Shown here piece by piece: positions 43,677 through 52,993 of a stretch of DNA of 64,000 nt. The translations under genes were made by a program, and so were the position numbers. Positions within the stretch are counted from its first letter, which is position 1, and each line of letters opens with the position of its first letter. The stretch is taken from assembly GCF_002998435.1 (NCBI RefSeq), contig NZ_CP027231.1, positions 2,211,001-2,275,000 on the forward strand, read 5' to 3'. This DNA comes from Bacteroides zoogleoformans (GTDB lineage: Bacteria; Bacteroidota; Bacteroidia; Bacteroidales; Bacteroidaceae). A model generated the notes under the pieces. It was not told the DNA's origin and made no database searches. It was given only the letters and a program-made list of their open reading frames with translations.

Positions 43677-44735
43677 TCAACCCTTTCGTCTGACGGATTT
43701 ACTGTATGTACGGTTCTTGTTCCCACCATGTGCTTCCAAATAGCCGAACTCCGTGAGTTGGCGTAAATAGCGCTTTGCTGTAGTAGTGGTAAAGCCCAAA
43801 TGGGTCACGATGGTTTCGGTCGTGATGTCTATCCGGTCATCCATAAAATCCAAAATATCGACCAACTTCTCTGCCAAAGATGGCTTTATCGACCAGTTAT
43901 CGACCATTTCGTATTTCAAAGTCTCTTTATCGACCACTTCTATTGTCGCACTTTTGACGTATTGGTCAATATCGGCCTTTAGGTGCTGGCAGTGGTGGCG
44001 CGCCATGAAGTCGAGGAAGATGTTAATATCCTCCTGTTCCCTTGTGTCAATCAAGGCTTGTATATATTCGGCTTTGTCCTCCTTCAATACCTTGGTCGGT
44101 AGCACACCGAACTCCCATTGCAACAAGTTCATCAGCAGCCGGGATGTCCGTCCGTTGCCGTCTGCCCAAGGATGTATGCTGACCAACTCTAAATGCGCCC
44201 AAAAGCTAAGGTCATAGACGGCAGCAATATCAGAAGCATCTATTCTTTTGCGACGATCATTCAGCTCTTCACAGAATGCGGCCAACTTTGTAGGCACTTT
44301 CAGATACGATATATATGACTTGTCGCCGATGCCGGCCGTTACATTCAACTTGCGCAGCTCGCCTTTGGCGGCAGAGAATTCGCCATCGATGGAATGATAT
44401 TCGCTGCCTGTCCGGGCCATCACCTTTGAAGAAAGCCTGATGAGCCATTCCACGGTGATAGGTTCATGGCGTACAATCCACTCCCTACCGTAATCGTAAG
44501 CCACTTTCAGATCGAGGTTCATCATCTGTTCCATCATTGTGCGCTTGCTGCTGGTAATACCTTCATCGAACAGCAGCTGTGCTTCCACTTCTGTCACCGT
44601 CGAGCCTTCGATGGCTGTGGAGTGCGTGATGATGGAGTAGAGATAGAACTTGTCGAAGTCTATCTGCTCCGCAATGCCCAGTTCCTTGTATCTTTGGAGC
44701 AGTCTCAGCAGTTGGTCTTTATTTTCTTGTGTCAT
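43677..44735 (-). CDS. Fic-family protein (adenylyltransferase type)
   Basis: 352 aa. The Fic motif is HPWADGNGRTSRLL (about residue 200), with catalytic His, the Asp for metal and the GNGR loop. The N-terminal inhibitory helix motif STAIEGSTVTEVE matches the S/TxxxEG autoinhibition of class II Fic proteins. A C-terminal winged helix (IDITTETIVTHLGFTTTTAK) fits Fic/DOC-type regulators that also bind DNA. Fic enzymes AMPylate target proteins. Five nt downstream is dacB, so the two are in one operon; a functional link is untested. Confidence 0.93.
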   Translation of the reverse strand: MTQENKDQLLRLLQRYKELGIAEQIDFDKFYLYSIITHSTAIEGSTVTEVEAQLLFDEGITSSKRTMMEQMMNLDLKVAYDYGREWIVRHEPITVEWLIRLSSKVMARTGSEYHSIDGEFSAAKGELRKLNVTAGIGDKSYISYLKVPTKLAAFCEELNDRRKRIDASDIAAVYDLSFWAHLELVSIHPWADGNGRTSRLLMNLLQWEFGVLPTKVLKEDKAEYIQALIDTREQEDINIFLDFMARHHCQHLKADIDQYVKSATIEVVDKETLKYEMVDNWSIKPSLAEKLVDILDFMDDRIDITTETIVTHLGFTTTTAKRYLRQLTEFGYLEAHGGNKNRTYSKSVRRKG

Positions 44736-44789
44736 ATATAATTACGAAATAATAAATTCAAAACTGTTTCTTAGCTGTTTTTTTATTAG

Positions 44790-44936
44790 TTAATATAGCA
44801 GGACGGTTACGACAATCGTTGAACCGAAAGCATATAACGCTTTAGAAACAAAACTCTTTCCACCTATATCAAAAAAATATGCTGATGAGGAAAAAGCAAT
44901 TAGGGCAATGATGAAAGTTATTATTTTGTTTCTCAT
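44790..44936 (-). CDS. Small membrane protein
   Basis: 48 aa from ATG 44936 (MRNKIITFIIALIAFSSSAY ... STIVVTVLLY), two hydrophobic helices with a basic start. It lies 17 nt downstream of the lpd stop and could be co-transcribed. I recognise no family; its size and position make it plausible but unproven. Confidence 0.45.
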   Translation of the reverse strand: MRNKIITFIIALIAFSSSAYFFDIGGKSFVSKALYAFGSTIVVTVLLY

Positions 44937-44953
44937 TTTATTTATCTCACCTC

Positions 44954-46312
44954 TTACATCATCTCCCTGAATATCTCCCCCACCGTGGGATGCGGGAAAA
45001 CAATCTTCTTCCATTGGCCGATGGTGAGTCTTAGTTCGATGGCCATGCCTGCCAGCGTGATGATTTCGGAGGCGGGGTTGCCCAGTACGTGTGCTCCCAG
45101 CACGGTGTCGTCGTCGGCAAGCAGTAGCTTGCATACGCCGTTCACTCCCTCGTTTTCGGCTACGAAGCGGCCGCTATAAGCCATCGGGAGTTTGAGGGCA
45201 CGATAGGCGATGCCTTTCTTTTGCAGGGACTCTTCGGTTTCTCCCACACCGGCTATTTCGGGGTTGGTATATACCACGCCGGGGATGGCCCGATAGCTCA
45301 TGACGTCTTCCTTACCTATGATATGATGTACGGCTACTTCGGCTTCGCGCACGGCGGTGTGTGCCAGCAGCGAGAAACCGGTGAGGTCGCCGCAGACGTA
45401 GACGCCGGGGAGGGAGGTCTGCATGTGCCCGTCCACGCGGATGCTGCCGCGCTCGGTCTTTTCAAGATTCAGGTTCTCCAGTCCGAAGCCTTTCGTCACG
45501 GGCCGGCGGCCTACGCTCATCAGCAGCTTGTGGGCCACCACGGAACCTGCACCTTGGGCGTCCTCATAGCCCACCTGCACTTGCGGGATGCTTTCTGCCG
45601 ATGAGGCTTCGGACAGGGCGGTCACTTTCGTGCCCGTCATGAAGCGGATGCCCCGCTTGGCATATTCCGCGCGGAGCAGGGCGGAGAGCTCCTTGTCCAT
45701 GCCGCCGAGAATTTCGTCGAGCATCTCGATGACCGTGACCTGCACACCCAAGCTGTTGAAGAAAGAGGCGAACTCCATGCCGATGACGCCTCCGCCGATG
45801 ACGACGAGCGAGGCGGGGAGGTCTTTGTTGTCTAATGCGTCGCGGTGCGTCCAGTAAGGCACTCGGTCCACGCCGGGAATGGGGGGGATGAATGTCTCCG
45901 AACCGGTGCACAGCAGCAGGTTGTCGCACTCATAGGTCTCTTCGCCGCACTGCACGTGGCGGCTGTCCACAATCACGGCCTCGCCGCTTACGATGTTCAC
46001 CCCGTGGGCGGTGAGCTTGCCTTTTACGCCCAACACCAGTTTGCGCACCACCTTCTGTTTGCGGGCTATTATCTTGGGCAGGTCGAACGACGCTTCGGGC
46101 ACGTTGACCGCATATTTGGAGGCATGGCGCGCCCCGTCGTAGGTCTTTGCCGAGTAGAGCAGGGTTTTGGTGGGGATGCAGCCCTCGTTCAGGCATACTC
46201 CGCCAAGGTTTTGTTTCTCGAACAGGACTACACTCAGGCCGGCTTTTCCGGCAGCTTCGGCGGCCGTATATCCCGCAGGGCCTCCGCCGATAATGGCAAG
46301 TTGATATTTCAT
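44954..46312 (-). CDS. lpdA: Dihydrolipoyl dehydrogenase
   Basis: 452 aa flavoprotein with the FAD loop GGGPAGYTAAEAAGKAG, the redox-active pair GGVCLNEGCIPTK, the NAD domain VIGGGVIGMEFASFFNSLG, the central YVCGDLTGFSLLAHTA and the C-terminal interface LGNPASEIITLAGMAIE with HPTVGEIF. It reoxidizes dihydrolipoamide of 2-oxoacid dehydrogenase or glycine-cleavage complexes. It is divergent from the lipoprotein gene at 46465. Confidence 0.96.
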   Translation of the reverse strand: MKYQLAIIGGGPAGYTAAEAAGKAGLSVVLFEKQNLGGVCLNEGCIPTKTLLYSAKTYDGARHASKYAVNVPEASFDLPKIIARKQKVVRKLVLGVKGKLTAHGVNIVSGEAVIVDSRHVQCGEETYECDNLLLCTGSETFIPPIPGVDRVPYWTHRDALDNKDLPASLVVIGGGVIGMEFASFFNSLGVQVTVIEMLDEILGGMDKELSALLRAEYAKRGIRFMTGTKVTALSEASSAESIPQVQVGYEDAQGAGSVVAHKLLMSVGRRPVTKGFGLENLNLEKTERGSIRVDGHMQTSLPGVYVCGDLTGFSLLAHTAVREAEVAVHHIIGKEDVMSYRAIPGVVYTNPEIAGVGETEESLQKKGIAYRALKLPMAYSGRFVAENEGVNGVCKLLLADDDTVLGAHVLGNPASEIITLAGMAIELRLTIGQWKKIVFPHPTVGEIFREMM

Positions 46313-46404
46313 GGTTTTCCGTATTATAGATTTCTGCCTGCAAGATACGACATCTATTTCAGAAAAACTCGCTCTGCGGCACTCTTTTTTTCACAGAAAA
46401 CGCT

Positions 46405-46412
46405 TACCTTTG
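46405..46412 (+). promoter_or_regulatory. Promoter -7 element for the downstream lipoprotein gene
   Basis: TACCTTTG in the context TTTCACAGAAAACGCTTACC; the spacer sequence resembles that at 3355-3382. The -33 box is only a T-tract. Confidence 0.5.
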
Positions 46413-46464
46413 CCGATACATTCATTGATTTGCCCCGTTCGTCCCGGCGAAGCTAAAACTGAAG

Positions 46465-47424
46465 ATGCAGATGAAAACAACCTTCTTATTCCGTTCTCTT
46501 GCTTTGTGGCCCGTCTTTCTCGTCTGCCTGTTGGCAGCTTGCAGCAAAGATGAGGAGACCGGTCTGGCTCCCTTTAGGAAAATCACTATGGAGGGCGAAG
46601 CCTGTACGCTGCAAATGGATATGGCACGCGGCGGGTGGCGCATCGCCTCCGTCATCACCCCGTGGGGAGAGACCATGAAGGATAAGTATGGCAAACCCCT
46701 GCAATTGGAAGGCACGGGAAGCTTGCACTATCGTTGGTGGGACTTGGAGCGAAGCGCTGACACTCACCTCACTCTGCACTTGAAAGACAATTTCGACTTG
46801 GGAGAACGCCGTTTCCTCGTCCTCAACCTGGAGATGAAAGAGGGCTTTTATAAGGAACAAGTGGTCATCACCCAAAACGCCTGCCATAATTTCTACGAGA
46901 TAGAATCCTTGACGTACAGTCTGGAAGAGGGTGACGGGGTGTCGGAAGCCGAGACCGGCCGCTATGGCCTGAAGTATCGGGAAGAAAGGGGGAGCGACGA
47001 GTCCGATACATTTACTGTCCATCCTTTTATCAACGAATGGACTACCTACCAATTCAGTTTTGATGACCGGGTCGAGAATTATTTTTCTTGGGTAAACCCG
47101 CAAAAACGCTTCGTGAATCTGCCCGATCGCATCGAAGCCGGGAAAATCGTTGTGAACGAAGCCCCTCTTCCGTTCAAGGAAGAAAGCACATACTTCAAGG
47201 ACGAGGAGTTGAGAAAGAAAGGCTTTGAGGTGCAGATGATACCCTCTAAGTGGAATATATATGCTGCCGACATCTACTACAAGCGTTTGAAGTTGACTTT
47301 TTGCCTGACCCTTGCCCGCCCCGGCAGCGACACGAAGCAAGTTCTCAAAGGAAAACTGACGCAGAAGTATCCTTACGACTGCTCGCCGGTGAGGTACACA
47401 ACTGAGGATTATCAAGGGGAATAA
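46465..47424 (+). CDS. Lipoprotein of unknown function
   Basis: 319 aa (or 317 from ATG 46471) with a lipoprotein signal (PVFLVCLLAACSKDEE). The mature part is rich in beta-strand with aromatic residues (LHYRWWDLERSADTHLTLHL; KEQVVITQNACHNFYEIESL) resembling BACON-like sandwich domains, but I cannot assign the family. It stands alone, with its own promoter, and is followed by an 11-bp repeat array. Confidence 0.75.
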   Translation: MQMKTTFLFRSLALWPVFLVCLLAACSKDEETGLAPFRKITMEGEACTLQMDMARGGWRIASVITPWGETMKDKYGKPLQLEGTGSLHYRWWDLERSADTHLTLHLKDNFDLGERRFLVLNLEMKEGFYKEQVVITQNACHNFYEIESLTYSLEEGDGVSEAETGRYGLKYREERGSDESDTFTVHPFINEWTTYQFSFDDRVENYFSWVNPQKRFVNLPDRIEAGKIVVNEAPLPFKEESTYFKDEELRKKGFEVQMIPSKWNIYAADIYYKRLKLTFCLTLARPGSDTKQVLKGKLTQKYPYDCSPVRYTTEDYQGE

Positions 47425-47448
47425 AACCTCTCTCCGGGCCGACATCCC

Positions 47449-47536
47449 CTCCGTATCATCTCCGTATCCCCTCCGTATCATCTCCGTATCATCTCCGTAT
47501 CATCTCCGTATCACCTCCGTTCCTATAGATACGGAG
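47449..47536. repeat. Second array of the 11-bp ATACGGAG repeat (inverted)
   Basis: Seven CTCCGTATCAT-type units of exactly 11 bp run from 47449. The pattern then flips into ATACGGAGG and AAATACGG in opposite orientation near 47529. This is the same unit and the same orientation switch as at 1091-1203. The 431-nt gap (47425-47855) holds this array, the sialidase promoter and no gene. Confidence 0.85.
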
Positions 47537-47733
47537 GAAATACGGTTTTGATACAGCGTTGATACGGTTTGGGTATGGTTCTGATGGCAGGGATGCATTC
47601 GTTTGCGGCATATTCGTCAAGATAAGTAATCATATATGTGCTTGCATAGAAGAATATTCCATTAAATCTTAAACAAAAGATTAGTTGAATTTCAGATAAA
47701 AAAAGATGCGACAGTTTTTTTCTTTATATTTGC

Positions 47734-47764
47734 TTTGGTATTTGTTTTATTTGATTTATCTTTG
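47734..47764 (+). promoter_or_regulatory. Promoter of the sialidase gene
   Basis: TTTG (47734-47737), 19 nt, TATCTTTG (47757-47764): a perfect Bacteroides promoter 92 nt before the sialidase ATG. Confidence 0.75.
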
Positions 47765-47855
47765 CCGAGAAATTAAAATATTGAATTAAATACCTGCATA
47801 ATCATTTGGTTTTATTATTAATTTAACCGCTATATCCAACTTAAACGAGAAAACT

Positions 47856-49562
47856 ATGAAGAGACTAACAAGGTTTCTGCGCATAATGCTGCTTGTTTCA
47901 ATAGCATTGTCGGGGATGTCCCATGTAGCATTGGGAAATGGGAGCGTCTGTACGGCGGCAAACCGTGAGGTGTCGGACACTGTCTTTGTGCACGAAACCC
48001 AAATCCCTATTTTAATAGAACGCCAAGATAATGTGCTCTTCCGCATGCGTCTTGAAGCCACTTCGGGAAAGAAATTGAACGAGGTGGACTTGTGTTTCGG
48101 CAAAGAGGTGAATCTTTCGGACATTGAAGCGGTGAAACTCTATTACGGCGGAACCGAGGCTCTTCAAGAGTATGCTCGTAAGCCGTTTGCTCCGGTAGAT
48201 TATGTTTCTGCTTTTGCTGTGGGAAAAACATTGGCGGCCAATTCCTCTTACTCTGTGCTGAAGTCTCAGGCGGAAATTCGTGGAAGCAATGTGAAGCTGA
48301 AAGCCGACCAGAATCTTTTTCCGGGTATCAACTATTTCTGGGTCAGCCTTCAGATGAAACCGCAGGCTACTTTATTTAATAAGGTGACGGCAACCATCGT
48401 TTCGGTCAAAGTCGATGGGAAAAAGGCTCCGCTTCAGACGGTCACGCCCGAAGGAATCGTACATCGCATGGGAGTGGGAGTACGCCATGCGGGCGACGAT
48501 GGATCGGCAGCTTTCCGTATCCCCGGCTTGGTGACTACCAACCGAGGAACATTGCTCGGTGTATATGACGTGCGTTACAACAGCAGTGTCGACCTTCAAG
48601 AGCATGTCGACGTCGGTTTGAGCCGCAGTACGGATGGCGGGCGTACGTGGGAAAGGATGCGTCTGCCATTGTCGTTCGGCGAAACCGGCGGGCTTCCTTC
48701 AGCCCAGAACGGAGTGGGCGACCCCTCTATTTTGGTGGATACGCAGACAAACACCGTGTGGATAGTGGCTGCATGGACCCATGGCATGGGCAACCAACGT
48801 GCATGGTGGAGCTCGCATCCAGGCATGGATAAACGCACTACAGCGCAGCTTGTGATGACTAAAAGTACGGACGACGGAAAGAGCTGGTCTGCGCCCATAA
48901 ACATCACCGGGCAGGTGAAAGACCCTTCGTGGTACTTCTTGTTGCAAGGCCCGGGGCGAGGCATCACCATGCAAGACGGTACGCTGGTGTTCCCCATTCA
49001 GTATATCGACTCCACTCGCGTGCCCAATGCCGGCATCATGTACAGCAAAGACCGGGGCGAGACGTGGGCCATACACAATCATGCCCGTACCAACACCACT
49101 GAAGCACAGGTGGCGGAAGTGGCTCCGGGCGTACTGATGCTGAACATGCGTGATAACCGCGGCGGAAGTCGGGCCGTTTCGGTGACCGAAGACCTGGGAC
49201 GCACATGGACGGAGCATCCCTCTTCACGGAAAGCATTGGATGAGCCGGTATGTATGGCCAGTCTCATTTCCGTGAAAGCCGAAGACAATGTGTTGGGCAA
49301 AGATCTGCTGTTGTTCTCCAATCCGGCCACAACCAAGAGACGGAACCATATAACTATTAAAGCCAGTTTTGATGGTGGTCACACGTGGCTTCCGGCCAAC
49401 CAGCTGCTGCTTGACGAGGCTGACGGATGGGGATACTCCTGCCTGACGATGATAGACAAAGAGACAGTAGGCATCTTGTATGAGAGCAGTGTGGCGCACA
49501 TGGCTTTTCAGGCGGTAAAGCTGAAGGATATCTGCAAAGGTGTCGTGAACGTGGATAACTGA
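47856..49562 (+). CDS. nanH: GH33 exo-alpha-sialidase
   Basis: 568 aa with a signal peptide (LVSIALSGMSHVALG) and an N-terminal sialidase-associated domain (residues about 30-190). The catalytic propeller follows: AFRIPGLVTTNRGTLL contains the FRIP motif (Arg-triad member), and Asp boxes are seen as STDGGRTW, STDDGKSW, SKDRGETW and SFDGGHTW. It releases terminal sialic acid from host mucin or glycoprotein glycans, outside or at the outer membrane. It is followed after 81 nt by a SusC/SusD pair and then a sialate esterase/mutarotase fusion, forming a sialoglycan utilization locus. Confidence 0.96.
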   Translation: MKRLTRFLRIMLLVSIALSGMSHVALGNGSVCTAANREVSDTVFVHETQIPILIERQDNVLFRMRLEATSGKKLNEVDLCFGKEVNLSDIEAVKLYYGGTEALQEYARKPFAPVDYVSAFAVGKTLAANSSYSVLKSQAEIRGSNVKLKADQNLFPGINYFWVSLQMKPQATLFNKVTATIVSVKVDGKKAPLQTVTPEGIVHRMGVGVRHAGDDGSAAFRIPGLVTTNRGTLLGVYDVRYNSSVDLQEHVDVGLSRSTDGGRTWERMRLPLSFGETGGLPSAQNGVGDPSILVDTQTNTVWIVAAWTHGMGNQRAWWSSHPGMDKRTTAQLVMTKSTDDGKSWSAPINITGQVKDPSWYFLLQGPGRGITMQDGTLVFPIQYIDSTRVPNAGIMYSKDRGETWAIHNHARTNTTEAQVAEVAPGVLMLNMRDNRGGSRAVSVTEDLGRTWTEHPSSRKALDEPVCMASLISVKAEDNVLGKDLLLFSNPATTKRRNHITIKASFDGGHTWLPANQLLLDEADGWGYSCLTMIDKETVGILYESSVAHMAFQAVKLKDICKGVVNVDN

Positions 49563-49643
49563 TTTTATGATAAGCGAAATATGCCGTGCGTGGTGTATTT
49601 CTCTTTCTTACTTATATATTTCTGTTACTTTAATTTTATTATT

Positions 49644-52600
49644 ATGTACAAACTATTTAAAAAAGTAGTGGGGATGGCAGCATTTCTTTGCGCGGCTTGC
49701 ATAAGTAGCGCTTACGCCGGCCCCACAAATGAAACTTCGAAGGTGGAGGTTGTTCAACAGGACAACGCTTGCACCGGTGTTGTGAAAGACGCGTCGGGAG
49801 AAACAATCATCGGCGCTTCGGTCGTGGTGAAAGGGACCACAAACGGAACGATTACGGATATAGACGGGAAGTTTTCGTTAAGCAATGTTAAACCGGGGGG
49901 GGTGATTTTGGTCTCCTTCATCGGTTATAAAAGTGTAGAGATAGTATGGAACGGGCGTCCGCTCAATATTGTTCTGCGCGAGAATACGGAAATGCTGGAA
50001 GAAGTGGTGGTGACGGGCTACGGAGGCAGACAGCTCCGTACGAAAGTGACCAGCTCCATCTCGAAAGTAAACGAGGAAGCCTTGTCGGTGGGTGTTCACT
50101 CCAATCCCGCACAAGCTTTGTCCGGTGCTGTGGCCGGATTGCGGGTTATTCAGAGTTCCGGTAATCCAGGAAGTGTGCCGAGCATCGTGCTTCGCGGCGG
50201 AACGAATCTGGATGGAACGGGTGCTCCGCTGGTGATGGTGGACGGTCAGTTGCGTGGCAGCTTGAGCGACATCAACCCGGAAGATATTGAATCCATCGAC
50301 GTGTTGAAAGATGCGGGTGCTACTGCTCTCTACGGTGCACGTGCCAGTAACGGCGTAATATTGGTGACAACCAAAAGCGGAAAAACGGGACGCGCCGAGG
50401 TTAATTTGAAAGCTCGTTTGGGCTTTAACTATGCCAATGTCCCGCACGAGTTTTTAGGGGCGAAAGATTATCTGTATTGGATGCGCACAGCCTACAATAT
50501 AACTCCGTGGGCACCCAAAGGTAACCTGAAAGGGGCTCAACCCATGGGAACGGGCAACCCTTATGACGCCACCATGAAATGGAACGTCATGGCCTATTCG
50601 TCCGAATACGACCATCTGTTGCAGAAGGGTTGGGAAAAGATGGAAGACCCTATCAATCCCGGTTCATACCTTATATATAAAAATACCAACCCTGCGGATT
50701 ATAACTTCAACTCTCCGGCCATGACACAGGATTACAATGTTAACTTTTCCGGTGGAAACGACAAAGGCTCTTACTATGCCGGGCTTGGATATAATAAGTC
50801 GGAGGGACTTCCCATTACTTCATTCTACGAACGCTACAGCTTCGTCTTCAACGGATCATATCAGTTGACCAAATGGCTGAAGAGTACTTCTTCGTTCAAC
50901 TACAACAGAGCCAATTGGGATTCCATGCCGGGTTCGCAAACCAGTGAAGCCAACTACTTCGGCCGTATTTTGTCAGTTCCTATGACTGTACGTTATGAAG
51001 ACGAAGAGGGCAATCCGCTGTTAGGACCGAGCGTGGGTGATGGTAACCAGAACTTTCAACCGGAGAAATGGACGAAAGACTACCAAACAGACAAATTCAC
51101 AATGATTCAAACCTTAGAGGCGAAACTCTTGAAAAATCTTCTACTGAAAGGAACAGCCAACTGGTATTATTCGGAAGGTGTATACGAATGGTTCACCAAA
51201 GATTATCAAACAAATACACAAGGAACAAGTTGGAGCCGCACGCGTAACACAGGTGCAAAGTTCGAACGGACGTTTTCACAGACCTACAACTTGTTGCTGA
51301 ACTACAACACCGTGATAGCTCGCGAACATAACGTTGATGTGATGCTCGGTACGGAATTCTATGACAGCAAAGCCAAGGGATTTTCGGCTTCCGGTTCGGG
51401 TGCGCCCACCGACGATTTCGCCGATTTGGGTCTGACGCTTACCGAGGAGGGGAAACGCTCCATCGATTCTGAGCATTCACAAATCCGTATCCTGTCTTAC
51501 TTCGGTCGCTTGAACTACGATTTCCGCGACAAATATCTTTTCTCTCTTGTGTTCAGAAAAGACGGCTATTCATCCTTGCTGGACAACAGATGGGGCTTCT
51601 TCCCGGGACTTTCGGCCGGATGGATTTTCGGAAAGGAGAAGAAGGTGCAGGAACTTGTACCCGTGCTTTCGTTCGGAAAGTTGCGCGTCAGCTACGGTGT
51701 GAACGGAAACGCCTCGGGCATCGGTGCATACACGTTGCAAGGCAATTACTCGTCGGCCAAGTATAACGGCAATGTGGGCTATCTGATAGGTGCGTTGCCC
51801 AACCCCACGTTGAGATGGGAGAAAACCACCACCTTCGAGTTTGGTTTGGACCTCAGTTTCTGGCACAACCGCCTGAACGCTAACCTGACCTACTATAACC
51901 GACTGACTGCCGACAAGTATGCGGCTTTCAGTCTGCCCAGCACCACCGGTTTCTCGTCTATTACCAACAATAACGGCGAGTTCCGCAATCGGGGGTTGGA
52001 GATAGAGCTCTCGGGTAGGATTCTTCAGACCAAGGATTTCTCATGGAGTATGAAGGCTAACATTGCCTACAACAAAAACAAAGTAATGAAACTGCCCAAC
52101 AACGGTCTCGACAGAAACCGGCAAGGTGGACAACAGATATACTCGGGGCGCAAGGTGAAAGACAAAGACGGAAATCTGAAAGATGAGCTCATCTGGGTAG
52201 GAGGTTATCAAGAAGGGTACGAGCCGGGTGTGCTGGTGGGTTACGTGGCGCAAGGAATCTTCCAAAGCGATGAAGAAATCAACGCAGCCTACTCTCAAGG
52301 CATAGTGACATCGGGCAATGTGCAAGGCAAGACGCAATACACGCCGGCCAAGTGGGCCACGCTGACCGATGCGCAAAGAGCAAACGGCATTCTGATTACT
52401 CCGGGAGATATCCGCTGGAAAGACATCAATGGCGACGGAAAGATAGACAGCTTCGACCAAGAAAAGTTGGGCAACACCTCTCCGCACTGGACGGGCGGTT
52501 TCACCAGCACTTTCGAGTGGAAAGGATTTAAATTGTACGGTGCTTTCGACTTCGCCCTTGGATTCCGTAATTACGACACCACCACTCCATGGTTCTTGGG

Positions 52601-52979
52601 TGCCATGCAGGGCACTTACAACACCACTACCGATGTGTTCAATACGTGGACGGAGAAGAATACGGGTGCCAAATATCCCAAGTATGTGTATGCCGACCAG
52701 CTGGGTGTGGCCAATTTCTACCGTTCATCTACGCTCTTCTCTTACAAGGGAGACTACTTGGCCATTCGCGAGTTGTCCTTATCTTACTTGTTGCCCAAGG
52801 AGTTGACACGTAAGTTCTATTGCCAAAAACTGGAAGTGTCTGTCACAGGACAGAACTTGGGTTATCTGACGGCTGCGCCGGTGGCTGCACCCGAGGTGTC
52901 GAGAGGCGGTGGCATTGCCTCCGGAACCGGCTATCCGTTGCCCAGGACTCTGCTATTCGGCGTCAATGTAACATTCTAA
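49644..52979 (+). CDS. SusC/RagA-family TonB-linked transporter
   Basis: 1111 aa from ATG 49644 (MYKLFKKVVGMAAFLCAACI); a more upstream in-frame ATG lacks a sensible signal. The carboxypeptidase-like domain (GVVKDASGETIIGASVVVKG), the plug (MLEEVVVTGYG and VLKDAGATALYGARASNGVI, the SusC hallmark) and a barrel ending GVNVTF follow. It imports oligosaccharides with the SusD encoded 14 nt downstream. Substrate is inferred to be sialoglycan from the adjoining sialidase. Confidence 0.96.
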   Translation: MYKLFKKVVGMAAFLCAACISSAYAGPTNETSKVEVVQQDNACTGVVKDASGETIIGASVVVKGTTNGTITDIDGKFSLSNVKPGGVILVSFIGYKSVEIVWNGRPLNIVLRENTEMLEEVVVTGYGGRQLRTKVTSSISKVNEEALSVGVHSNPAQALSGAVAGLRVIQSSGNPGSVPSIVLRGGTNLDGTGAPLVMVDGQLRGSLSDINPEDIESIDVLKDAGATALYGARASNGVILVTTKSGKTGRAEVNLKARLGFNYANVPHEFLGAKDYLYWMRTAYNITPWAPKGNLKGAQPMGTGNPYDATMKWNVMAYSSEYDHLLQKGWEKMEDPINPGSYLIYKNTNPADYNFNSPAMTQDYNVNFSGGNDKGSYYAGLGYNKSEGLPITSFYERYSFVFNGSYQLTKWLKSTSSFNYNRANWDSMPGSQTSEANYFGRILSVPMTVRYEDEEGNPLLGPSVGDGNQNFQPEKWTKDYQTDKFTMIQTLEAKLLKNLLLKGTANWYYSEGVYEWFTKDYQTNTQGTSWSRTRNTGAKFERTFSQTYNLLLNYNTVIAREHNVDVMLGTEFYDSKAKGFSASGSGAPTDDFADLGLTLTEEGKRSIDSEHSQIRILSYFGRLNYDFRDKYLFSLVFRKDGYSSLLDNRWGFFPGLSAGWIFGKEKKVQELVPVLSFGKLRVSYGVNGNASGIGAYTLQGNYSSAKYNGNVGYLIGALPNPTLRWEKTTTFEFGLDLSFWHNRLNANLTYYNRLTADKYAAFSLPSTTGFSSITNNNGEFRNRGLEIELSGRILQTKDFSWSMKANIAYNKNKVMKLPNNGLDRNRQGGQQIYSGRKVKDKDGNLKDELIWVGGYQEGYEPGVLVGYVAQGIFQSDEEINAAYSQGIVTSGNVQGKTQYTPAKWATLTDAQRANGILITPGDIRWKDINGDGKIDSFDQEKLGNTSPHWTGGFTSTFEWKGFKLYGAFDFALGFRNYDTTTPWFLGAMQGTYNTTTDVFNTWTEKNTGAKYPKYVYADQLGVANFYRSSTLFSYKGDYLAIRELSLSYLLPKELTRKFYCQKLEVSVTGQNLGYLTAAPVAAPEVSRGGGIASGTGYPLPRTLLFGVNVTF

Positions 52980-52993
52980 AAAGGAAAAAAGAC

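Noticed and set aside
44937..45134. N-terminal extension of the 48-aa membrane protein
   Set aside because: The upstream part of that frame overlaps lpdA in a shadow frame; only ATG 44936 onward is plausible.
46465..47481. Large minus-strand frame over the lipoprotein gene
   Set aside because: It is a shadow frame without signal, motif or promoter; the plus-strand lipoprotein has all three.
52820..52993. Longer SusD N-terminus
   Set aside because: It overlaps the susC end; ATG 52994 precedes a clean lipoprotein signal.
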